A DNA stretch of 10,736 nt from CAYXVU01 sp964468725 (GTDB taxonomy: Bacteria > Acidobacteriota > Blastocatellia > UBA7656), in NCBI GenBank assembly GCA_964468725.1, contig CAYXVU010000207.1, forward strand, positions 1 through 10,736, written 5' to 3'. The translations under genes were made by a program, and so were the position numbers. Positions 1 to 5,523 of this stretch are shown piece after piece. Numbering within the stretch: position 1 is the stretch's first letter; every line of letters starts with the position of its first letter. Below the pieces are notes generated by a model. It saw only the letters and a program-made list of their open reading frames with translations, was not told where the DNA came from and did not search any database.

Positions 1-142
1 GGCGAAGTTGAGAAAGCATCTGATCTTGCTCCGTTTGAGGAATGTCCAGTAAGGTCGAGTTGGGCACAGCGTGTTCTCCGAGACGAACCGAATGTTTAGT
101 CACAATCGATTTATCAAAGAGAACCGTCTGTGCCAATCTCAT
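1..142 (-). CDS. Unidentified partial open frame at left edge, possible transposase N-terminus
   Basis: On the minus strand an ATG at 142-140 opens a frame of 47 codons that stays open to the left edge; the same frame is open back to a TAA near 201. The peptide looks protein-like rather than random: it begins MRLAQTVLFDKS and ends, at the edge, with LLDIPQTEQDQMLSQLR. I see no clear Shine-Dalgarno sequence and cannot assign a family with certainty. My tentative impression is the N-terminus of an IS630-like transposase, in which an acidic linker precedes a helix-turn-helix; that is inference from general resemblance only. The stretch is visibly poorer in GC than the genes to its right, which fits a mobile element. 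Any terminal inverted repeat would have to lie between 143 and about 300, but I could not define one. Confidence 0.33.
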   Translation of the reverse strand, partial: MRLAQTVLFDKSIVTKHSVRLGEHAVPNSTLLDIPQTEQDQMLSQLR

Positions 143-406
143 ATGGTTCGATTTAGCAAAAATTTGTAGAAAACTGAAGATTCCATTACTCAGTCGAGGT
201 TATTGGGCGAGGAAAGCGGCTGGGAAACGAGTCGAGGCTAAACCTCAGTTGCCAGACCTTATCTCTTCTGAAAACTAAGCCGCAGGGGCTTAGTGCTGGA
301 TCGCTCAGGACAGAATATATGATATAAATATCCGATCAGAGTATTTAGTAAGGAAGAGCAAGCTGAAAGAACGATGAATCCTTCAGCATGACAAACGGAG
401 AAGGCG
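143..406. other. AT-richer intergenic region upstream of the toxin-antitoxin-like pair
   Basis: No convincing gene is visible here. The octamer AGTCGAGG occurs twice in direct orientation at 192-199 and 230-237, and GAGGctaaaCCTC at 234-246 can form a short hairpin. The stretch 316-330 is very AT-rich (tatgatataaata) and contains two overlapping -10-like hexamers, TATGAT at 318-323 and TATAAA at 323-328, without a good -35 partner. It is the likeliest promoter/operator zone for the downstream pair, which as a toxin-antitoxin-type module would be expected to be autoregulated. The region is lower in GC than the rest of the window. Confidence 0.4.
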
Positions 407-742
407 ATGCTGATGACTGAAGATAAGGAAAAGATACTCTCTGACATGACCCGCGCAGAAAAGGCTGAACTGCTCCAGTGGATCGTGCGCGACCTCGGCG
501 ATGCCTTTCCAGGGATTGAGAGCCGCCCCGACGTCATGGGCGGCCTGCCCTGCATCTCGCGCACCCGCATCCCCGTCTGGCTGCTGGAACAGGCGAGGAG
601 ACTGGGAACCAGTGAAGCCGACCTGCTGCGCGACTACCCCACCTTGACGGCCCAAGATTTGGCGAATGCCTGGGCCTATGTCCGCTCCCACCGGGCAGAG
701 ATCGAGGGGGAAATTGAGGCCAACGAGAGGGATGATCATTGA
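407..742 (+). CDS. DUF433 (COG2442) family protein, predicted antitoxin
   Basis: This 111-residue protein carries a full DUF433 domain over about residues 33-92. The hallmarks are FPGIESRPDVMGGLPCI (34-50), the T/R-x-IPVW strand-turn (53-58), a helix and turn with GTSEADLL, DYP (77-78 region), and the LTAQDLANAWAY helix (80-91). DUF433 is a small winged/helix-turn-helix-like DNA-binding fold that comparative genomics predicts to be the antitoxin partner of PIN-like DUF5615 proteins. Residues 1-32 form an extra charged helix (MTRAEKAELLQWIVRDL). The start is supported by a GGAG/AGG Shine-Dalgarno sequence at 397-404, just before the ATG; a second in-frame ATG follows two codons later. Its stop overlaps the start of the next gene, so the two are translationally coupled, which fits an antitoxin-first operon. 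Toxin neutralisation and autoregulation are inferred from the family. Confidence 0.88.
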   Translation: MLMTEDKEKILSDMTRAEKAELLQWIVRDLGDAFPGIESRPDVMGGLPCISRTRIPVWLLEQARRLGTSEADLLRDYPTLTAQDLANAWAYVRSHRAEIEGEIEANERDDH

Positions 743-1095
743 CGCATCTCTATGCAGATGAAAACTTTCCCCTCCGGGTGGTTGAAGAGTTGCGCCGGCT
801 AGGTCACGATGTACTCACAGCGTTTGAAGACGGCAGGGCCAATCAGGCGATTTCAGATGAGGACTTATTAGCCAGGGCGACCGAAACAGGGCGAGCAGTC
901 ATTACACTCAATCGCGTGGACTTCAAACGACTGCACCGGCAGCACCCCAACCATGCCGGGATTATCATATGTACGGAAGACCCAGACCGGGTCGGGCAGG
1001 CAGGGCGAGTCGCAACCGCCCTGGAGCAGGCTGGCGAATTGAAGGGGCAACTGATTCGGGTGTACCGCCCATCACGCCAAGATGTCGGTAGTTGA
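739..1095 (+). CDS. DUF5615 (COG4634) PIN-like protein, predicted toxin nuclease
   Basis: This 118-residue protein matches the DUF5615 PIN-like family along its length. It shows the N-terminal LYADENFP motif (acidic D7 and E8), a GHDV turn (22-25), an acidic SDEDLL helix (39-44), and the ITLNRVDFKRL motif (55-65), with D61 at the third acidic position. These acidic residues would form the metal-binding site of a PIN-type RNase. The start is TTG at 739, giving a 4-nt TTGA overlap with the TGA of the DUF433 gene; no ATG offers the full N-terminal motif. The protein ends at IRVYRPSRQDVGS, about the family's normal end, so it looks complete. With DUF433 it forms a predicted type II toxin-antitoxin-like module. 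Toxicity and nuclease activity are family predictions, not visible facts. Confidence 0.87.
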   Translation: MTHLYADENFPLRVVEELRRLGHDVLTAFEDGRANQAISDEDLLARATETGRAVITLNRVDFKRLHRQHPNHAGIIICTEDPDRVGQAGRVATALEQAGELKGQLIRVYRPSRQDVGS

Positions 1096-1100
1096 CCGAC

Positions 1101-1370
1101 CGGAAATAACAAGCCTTCCGCTAGCACAGTATGCTGTACCGTTTCACCCGCTGGCCAACGCAAGACCGACAGTTTGTAATTCCATTGCCCGTCGCTCAGT
1201 CGTTCTACCAAGTCATAAAACTCCTTTTCCGAATCGTTAAGCAGATGCATCGCCTTGGCGCATTCTTCCGTTGTCAGCATCGCTTCATCAGCCGCCCGGT
1301 GAGCCATTTCGCCCGCCAGCCTCACGAAACAAAGTAGCAGCAAGATCAGAATCGTCTTCACCGCTTTCAT
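1101..1370 (-). pseudogene. 5' remnant of a secreted DinB-family protein gene
   Basis: A minus-strand ATG at 1370-1368 has a good Shine-Dalgarno sequence (AGGAG, 8 nt upstream) and opens a protein with a hydrophobic signal-like segment (residues 5-18, ILILLLLCFV). It is followed by a recognisable DinB_2-type N-terminal half: an LTTEECAKAMHLLNDSEKEF helix (32-51), LVERLSDGQWNYK (54-66), RWPAGETVQH (71-80) and TVLAEGLLF (81-89). The histidine at residue 80 matches the first metal-ligand histidine of DinB proteins. Similarity ends near residue 89 (about 1104). The frame then continues to 843, but only as antisense of the PIN-like gene, with no C-terminal DinB histidine motif. A DinB-like protein should be about 150-200 residues, so roughly the second half is missing. 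I read this as a gene cut by insertion or rearrangement of the adjacent module. The missing half is not found at 1-406. Confidence 0.62.
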
Positions 1371-1477
1371 CCGGTGTCTCCTGTCTGAAATCGTTGACCT
1401 GCTAACCGATATGGCGACCGCCCCATCAAAGTTGCTGCCCCTCTTTCATTTATGGCCTGCTGCTCACCTGTGGATGT
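1371..1477. other. Spacer between the oxidoreductase stop and the DinB remnant
   Basis: This spacer of about 107 nt separates the end of the Tat-exported oxidoreductase gene from the start of the DinB remnant, both on the minus strand. It holds the AGGAG ribosome-binding site for the remnant at its left end. I see no strong terminator hairpin with a T-run after the oxidoreductase gene. Confidence 0.4.
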
Positions 1478-2854
1478 CTATTTCATCAGCTTCATCTTTT
1501 CCGGGTCCCACCCGTAGGCGCGGTTGTCGAAATAGCTCAAATTGACGACTAATGCTGGCCCGGCAGCGCGCAGTCCGAAAGTGCCGTCTTCAATTGAAGG
1601 CTTGCGCATTCGCACCGACTCAAAGAAGTTGGTGAAATGATCGAACGAATCGTTGTAGCCCGGGGGCGGCAGGTAGCGATCTTCCGTTCCTGTGTAGATG
1701 CGTTTGCGGTCGTCGGCAAATTTTTCGTTGTAATCTCTTTGCATCGCCTCTTGCATGGCTCGCGGAAACGTGTTGATCGAAAGCCCGTGCCCTTTTTGAC
1801 GCGACTGCTTCGACACCGTCACGCCGTTGCCAACCGTTAGCACGCCTTCATCACCGATGAAGCGGAAACCTGAATCTTCAAATTGATTGGGCGGCACGCT
1901 GCCATCCGCAAAATTGACTCTCAGAGCCACATTGAAGGCGCTGTGGCCGCCGACGCCATCATAATCGAAGAGGCCTAGCAGCACGTCCGGCACGTCGCGT
2001 CCGTCTTTCCAGAAGCGCAAGCCGCCGGTCGCCAGCACGCGCTTCGGCCCATTGGAGCCTGTGATAATGTGCATGCCGGAAAACAGATGGACGAACAGGT
2101 CGCCGCCGATGCCTGTGCCGTAGTCGCGGTAATTGCGCCACCGAAACAAACGCACCGGCTCGAACGGGACTTTCGGCGCGCGTCCTAAAAAGCGATCCCA
2201 ATCAATCGTTTCGGTCGAAGCGTCAACCGGCAAAGAATACTGCCAAGCCGCGATGGGCGAGCGTCGGTTGATCCAGGCTTCGACCAGATTGAGTTGGCCG
2301 ATCACGCCCTGCGCAAGCAGTTCTTTGGCTTTGTGATAAATGATCGAACTGACGCGCTGACTGCCGACTTGCAGAATGCGCCCCGTCTTCTTTTCGGCAT
2401 CAATGACCTTCTGCCCTTCTTCAACGAGTTGCACGACGGGCTTTTCGCAGTACACATCTTTTCCGGCGTTGAGAGCGTCAAGGGTAATCTGTGAGTGCCA
2501 ATGATCGGGCGTCGCAATGATAACCGCGTCTACGTCGGGGCGCGCCAGCACTTCGCGGTAATCGCGCGTCGTGAAGAGTTGATTGCCCCATACCTCTTTG
2601 GCGCGGGTCAGCCGCCCATCGTAGATGTCGGCGACGGCGACGAGTTCAACTCCCGGCACCCGCAAGGCGGTGAGCGTGTCCGCCGTTCCCTGCCCGCCGA
2701 TGCCGATGGTTGCCAGTTGAATCTTGTCATTTGCGGAGGTCGTCTGCGGCGTTTCGAGCAGATGTTCAACCGCGTGAGAACGCCCTGCCGCTCCGGCCAG
2801 CAACGCGCCCGCTGATGCCGTCTTCATAAAATGTCGTCGTGTCGTTTTCTTCAT
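1478..2854 (-). CDS. Tat-exported Gfo/Idh/MocA family oxidoreductase
   Basis: This 458-residue protein belongs to the NAD(P)-dependent Gfo/Idh/MocA superfamily. A twin-arginine signal occupies residues 1-28: TTRRHFMK at 4-11, a hydrophobic AGALLAGAAG core, and probable cleavage after SHA (28). The Rossmann nucleotide-binding loop is GIGGQG (51-56), with VAVADIYD (72-79) as the second strand. The superfamily EKP motif is at 137-139 (YCEKP), and the catalytic-domain GGDLFVHLFSGMH segment is at 250-262. Length fits the secreted bacterial subfamily. The start has AGGAG at 2866-2862, 7 nt before the ATG. Relatives act on sugars, inositols or keto-glycosides, and Tat export implies that a tightly bound cofactor is folded in before transport, as in Zymomonas glucose-fructose oxidoreductase. 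It lies 102 nt downstream of the GMC gene, so it may act on the GMC product in the periplasm. The substrate cannot be read from the sequence. Confidence 0.9.
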   Translation of the reverse strand: MKKTTRRHFMKTASAGALLAGAAGRSHAVEHLLETPQTTSANDKIQLATIGIGGQGTADTLTALRVPGVELVAVADIYDGRLTRAKEVWGNQLFTTRDYREVLARPDVDAVIIATPDHWHSQITLDALNAGKDVYCEKPVVQLVEEGQKVIDAEKKTGRILQVGSQRVSSIIYHKAKELLAQGVIGQLNLVEAWINRRSPIAAWQYSLPVDASTETIDWDRFLGRAPKVPFEPVRLFRWRNYRDYGTGIGGDLFVHLFSGMHIITGSNGPKRVLATGGLRFWKDGRDVPDVLLGLFDYDGVGGHSAFNVALRVNFADGSVPPNQFEDSGFRFIGDEGVLTVGNGVTVSKQSRQKGHGLSINTFPRAMQEAMQRDYNEKFADDRKRIYTGTEDRYLPPPGYNDSFDHFTNFFESVRMRKPSIEDGTFGLRAAGPALVVNLSYFDNRAYGWDPEKMKLMK

Positions 2855-2861
2855 GATGAGT

Positions 2862-2866
2862 CTCCT
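2862..2866 (-). promoter_or_regulatory. Shine-Dalgarno site for the Tat-exported oxidoreductase
   Basis: Minus-strand AGGAG, 7 nt before the ATG at 2854, fixes the start that carries the complete twin-arginine signal. Confidence 0.7.
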
Positions 2867-2912
2867 AATCCAGTCGTCGGTTGTATTCGGTTAAGGAAGC
2901 GGAGCGATAATC

Positions 2913-2954
2913 CACTCCGGTCACGGACAGCCGACTACCGGATACCGGCAACCC
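2913..2954. repeat. Degenerate heptamer tract in the GMC-oxidoreductase spacer
   Basis: On the plus strand this spacer divides into six consecutive 7-mers: CACTCCG, GTCACGG, ACAGCCG, ACTACCG, GATACCG and GCAACCC, with a loose NNNACCG consensus. It fills the sequence between the stop of the GMC gene (2957) and the leader of the next gene. The 7-bp register resembles that in the spacer at 5462-5517, although the core sequence differs. Its function is unknown. Confidence 0.45.
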
Positions 2955-2956
2955 GT

Positions 2957-4654
2957 CTACAGATTGCCTCGTTTGTATTGCCGGACAATGTAATCACACG
3001 CGCGCGCCGTGATGGCCATCATCGTCAGCGTCGGATTTTGACAGCCTTGCGAAACGAAGCACGCGCCATCGGTCACGAACAGGTTCTTCACATCCCAACT
3101 CTGATTGAAAGGATTGAGCACAGAAGTCTTCGGATCACTCCCCATGCGTGCGGTGCCGACTTCGTGAATGCACAAACCGGGGGGCGCAAGATTGCCATTG
3201 GCAAAGGTGATTTCGAACTGCGCTTCGTGCGCCATCTCGCGCAAACTCTCCAGTTGATCGCGCGCCATGGCGCGCTCGTTGTCGGAATACTGGCAATCAA
3301 TATGCGCTACCGGGATGCCCCAGGCATCCTTCTTCTCTTGGTTGATGGTGACGCGATTCTCTTTGCGCGGCAGCATCTCGCCAAACGCCGCCAGCCAAAA
3401 CGGAGCCGCACCGTCCGATTCGCGCACCATCTTTTTATACCCTGCGCCAAAGCCGTTGGTGGCCTGAGCGCTCGTCGGAATCAGACCCCGCTGCACGCCG
3501 CCCTGTATGCCATAACCGCGCAAGAAGTTCGGATTGCGCTCGTTGACATTTCTGAATTTGGGAATGTAGATGCCGTTGGCGCGGCCATCGTCGTAGTTGT
3601 ACCCGTACTTTGACACTGCCGGAACCAGTCCGCGCACGCTGACCGAGTAGGTATGATCCATCAAATAACAGCCGAGCGCGCCCGATGAATTGCCGAGTCC
3701 CTGCGGGTGTTGGCGCGTTGCGCTGTTGAGCAGGATGCGCGTGGATTCAATAGTCGAAGCGCACAGCACAATGACCTTACCGAACACCTCTTGCGCTCGC
3801 TTGGTGGCGCTGTCAATGAAGGCGACGCCTTTGGCTTTGCTGGTCTTGGTATCCATGATGATGTGACTGACGACCGCATTCGTCTTGAGCGCCAAACGTC
3901 CAGTCTTGGCAGCGGCAGGCAGAGTCGAACCCGGAGAGGAGAAGTAGGAGGCGGTCGTGCAGCCGCGCTCGCAATGTCCACACCAGTGGCATTTGGCGCG
4001 ACCGTTGTGATTCTGCGTCAGGATGGCTGCGCGTCCGATGATGACGTGGCGATCTTTCCAACGACCTTCGACGGCCTTTTTGAGCAATCGCTCGCCGCAG
4101 GTCATCTTCATCGGCGGCAGAAATTTGCTATCGGGCAAGTTGGGAATGTTCTCCACCGAGCCGCTGATGCCGATGAACGATTCGACACGGTCATAATAGG
4201 GTGACAGATCGCGGTAGGCGAAAGGCCAGTCATCGCCGAAGCCATCGCGGCTGGCGGCTTTGAATTCGTAATCGCTCAAGCGATACGATTGCCGCCCCCA
4301 CATAATCGTGCGCCCGCCGACTTGTCGCCCGCGAATCCACATGAAAGGTTTTCGGTCAGGCGTCGTATAGGGGTTATCCACATCGTCAACGAAAAATTTA
4401 TTGCCGAACTCATCGCAAGCATAGCAGCGGGATTGAATCGGTTGGCGCTGGCGATACAACAAGGTGTTGGCGACCATATCGCGGTAGGTCACTTCGTAGG
4501 GCCATTGATGTTCGGAGAAATCTTTTTCGGGATCGAGTTTGCGTCCGGCTTCGAGCACCAGTACGCGCATGCCCTTCTCGGTCAGGTCTTTGGCCGCCCA
4601 ACCGCCCGTTGCGCCCGAACCGATTACGATTGCATCATAGATTTGCTGCGCCAT
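2957..4654 (-). CDS. GMC-family FAD dehydrogenase, large subunit (glucoside 3-dehydrogenase / glucose-gluconate dehydrogenase type)
   Basis: This 565-residue flavoprotein oxidises an alcohol group, most likely on a sugar. The FAD-binding Rossmann motif is GSGATGG (12-18), with VLVLEAG (31-37) as the second strand. GRQVGGRTIMWG (109-120) is the GMC signature-1 region. C-terminal catalytic elements are H497 in IHEVGTARMG, D529 in VTDGACF, and N540 in CQNPTLT. Cys222, Cys225, Cys228 and Cys232 (KCHWCGHCERGC) lie where the Burkholderia cepacia FAD glucose dehydrogenase carries cysteines for an iron-sulfur cluster, so cluster binding is plausible. There is no signal peptide; the Tat-bearing small subunit encoded just upstream probably carries it across the membrane. 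The start is supported by GGGAG (4664-4660) before the ATG at 4654. The pair resembles LacA/LacC of glucoside 3-dehydrogenases. No cytochrome c gene is in view, so the electron acceptor is unknown. Confidence 0.9.
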   Translation of the reverse strand: MAQQIYDAIVIGSGATGGWAAKDLTEKGMRVLVLEAGRKLDPEKDFSEHQWPYEVTYRDMVANTLLYRQRQPIQSRCYACDEFGNKFFVDDVDNPYTTPDRKPFMWIRGRQVGGRTIMWGRQSYRLSDYEFKAASRDGFGDDWPFAYRDLSPYYDRVESFIGISGSVENIPNLPDSKFLPPMKMTCGERLLKKAVEGRWKDRHVIIGRAAILTQNHNGRAKCHWCGHCERGCTTASYFSSPGSTLPAAAKTGRLALKTNAVVSHIIMDTKTSKAKGVAFIDSATKRAQEVFGKVIVLCASTIESTRILLNSATRQHPQGLGNSSGALGCYLMDHTYSVSVRGLVPAVSKYGYNYDDGRANGIYIPKFRNVNERNPNFLRGYGIQGGVQRGLIPTSAQATNGFGAGYKKMVRESDGAAPFWLAAFGEMLPRKENRVTINQEKKDAWGIPVAHIDCQYSDNERAMARDQLESLREMAHEAQFEITFANGNLAPPGLCIHEVGTARMGSDPKTSVLNPFNQSWDVKNLFVTDGACFVSQGCQNPTLTMMAITARACDYIVRQYKRGNL

Positions 4655-4716
4655 CGCTTCTCCCTTATCAGTTGCAGCCCGAAGATTACCGGGTGAACAT
4701 TGACGGCTATCGCAAG

Positions 4717-4822
4717 AGAGGAGAATTCAAGAATTCAGCATTCAAGAATTCAGAAAGAGAAAGGATGCGGCTGCGCCGCTTCCCGATTCATTCTGAATTC
4801 CTCGAATTCCCTGAATTCCTTC
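4717..4822. repeat. GAATTC-rich long imperfect inverted repeat
   Basis: Six GAATTC palindromes occur within about 100 bp, starting at 4723, 4731, 4746, 4795, 4804 and 4813, plus a variant GCATTC at 4738. The left-arm copies are spaced 8, 7 and 8 bp; the right-arm copies are spaced 9 bp. GAATTCAGAA (4746-4755) is an exact inverted copy of TTCTGAATTC (4791-4800), and at the centre GCGGC-tgc-GCCGC (4767-4779) forms a tight hairpin, so the whole element can fold into one long stem. It lies in the 190-nt spacer between the small- and large-subunit genes and would be transcribed with them. It could act as an mRNA-processing or attenuation structure, or be a REP/MITE-like element. Confidence 0.65.
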
Positions 4823-4844
4823 CTCCATTCCTTCCCTCATCCCT

Positions 4845-5441
4845 TCACTGATGCTCAGGGTGGGTGCAACCGGGATACTCTTTCAGATAGGAGTTGCCTT
4901 TGTACTTCAACTCCTCGTGAATACCGATCTTTGAAGTGTAGTAGCCGTCAATGGTCGAATTCTTCATTCTGCGGAAGAAGTTTTCAACGGCCGTTTGCGG
5001 ACTACGTTCGTTTTTGCTGATCTCGGTGAGCAAAGCGATCTGCTGTTCGGCTGTGGTATCGAGAAAGGCTTTGCCGAACATCTCATTGCTTTTTTGATTG
5101 ATCGCTTGCAACCCTTCCCGCCAGGCATCTTTCGTCGCATCAGGTGAGACGCTGATGATGGTATCAATGTATTCGTTGACCCGTGCCGCTTTTGCACCGG
5201 GCGAATGATCGTCTGCCGGAATGATCTGTTCGCTCAAAGCGATGACCATCCGGTTTTCGGTTTCAGTGAAGAATTTCAGCGGCGCAGGCTTTGACCATCC
5301 TTGTTGGGTTGCAGCCGCCGCGTGAGGGTGTTGCGATTGCGTATCGGCTTGTCCCAACACCGGCAGCGTCGCGATTACGCCGACGCTGGCGCTGATGCTT
5401 TTGAGCGCCTCTCTGCGCGTCATCTCTTTTTTGTCCGCCAT
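4845..5441 (-). CDS. Gluconate 2-dehydrogenase subunit 3 family protein, Tat-exported small subunit
   Basis: This 198-residue protein is the small (gamma-type) partner of GMC flavoprotein dehydrogenases. A twin-arginine signal is present: MTRREALKSI (7-16, arginines at 9 and 10), then a hydrophobic SVGVIATLPVLG stretch (19-30). The family domain follows: FFTETENRMVIALSEQIIPADD (about 57-78), PGAKAARVNEYIDTII (80-95), and a C-terminal YLKEYPGCTHPEHQ segment typical of the family. The protein likely chaperones the signal-less GMC subunit through the Tat pathway and helps anchor or mature it in the periplasm, as LacC does for LacA. An AAGGAGG (5452-5446) four nucleotides before the ATG at 5441 supports this start over the in-frame Met7. 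Small subunit before large subunit is the usual order. The 190-nt spacer to the GMC gene is unusually long for an obligate pair and is filled by a repeat element. Confidence 0.87.
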   Translation of the reverse strand: MADKKEMTRREALKSISASVGVIATLPVLGQADTQSQHPHAAAATQQGWSKPAPLKFFTETENRMVIALSEQIIPADDHSPGAKAARVNEYIDTIISVSPDATKDAWREGLQAINQKSNEMFGKAFLDTTAEQQIALLTEISKNERSPQTAVENFFRRMKNSTIDGYYTSKIGIHEELKYKGNSYLKEYPGCTHPEHQ

Positions 5442-5445
5442 ACCG

Positions 5446-5452
5446 CCTCCTT
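5446..5452 (-). promoter_or_regulatory. Shine-Dalgarno site of the small-subunit gene
   Basis: Minus-strand AAGGAGG is a near-perfect ribosome-binding site, 4 nt before the ATG at 5441. It decides the start that includes the complete Tat signal. Confidence 0.75.
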
Positions 5453-5461
5453 ACTTTAAGA

Positions 5462-5517
5462 ATTCGAAGGTCGAGGTTCGAATGTCAAAGGTCAGAAATT
5501 CTGCCTTCGATCTTCGA
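5462..5517. repeat. Degenerate heptamer tract between the cytosolic oxidoreductase and small-subunit genes
   Basis: On the plus strand the spacer reads as consecutive 7-mers: ATTCGAA, GGTCGAG, GTTCGAA, TGTCAAA, GGTCAGA, then AATTCTG, CCTTCGA and TCTTCGA. The first five share TC at positions 3-4 (NNTCRAR); the last three are in register with each other but shifted by one base. Because TTCGAA-like units are self-complementary, the tract can also fold on itself. It fills nearly the whole 82-nt spacer. Its function is unknown. Confidence 0.5.
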
Positions 5518-5523
5518 CTCAAA

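Noticed and set aside
42..278. Plus-strand 78-codon open frame near the left edge
   Set aside because: No family resemblance, no ribosome-binding site, and it competes with a more protein-like minus-strand frame.
843..1100. Continuation of the DinB frame across the PIN-like gene
   Set aside because: Residues after about 89 have no DinB similarity and are the exact antisense of the well-supported DUF5615 gene.
1126..1137. ACAG-tatg-CTGT palindrome as terminator or operator for the PIN-like gene
   Set aside because: Short, without a T-run, and inside the DinB remnant coding sequence; no support beyond chance.
2831..3613. Plus-strand open frame of 260 codons antisense to the GMC gene
   Set aside because: No recognisable domain, and it overlaps the flavoprotein's catalytic C-terminus and a repeat-filled spacer.
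4723..4818. Possible CRISPR array from regularly spaced GAATTC repeats
   Set aside because: Repeats are only 6 bp with 1-3 bp gaps and mirror symmetry; there are no 25-40 bp repeats, unique spacers or cas genes.
4609..5020. Plus-strand open frames across the GAATTC element
   Set aside because: The translated text (repeating Asn-Ser-Phe-Lys and Glu-Phe-Leu) only reflects the DNA repeat, a common source of false genes.
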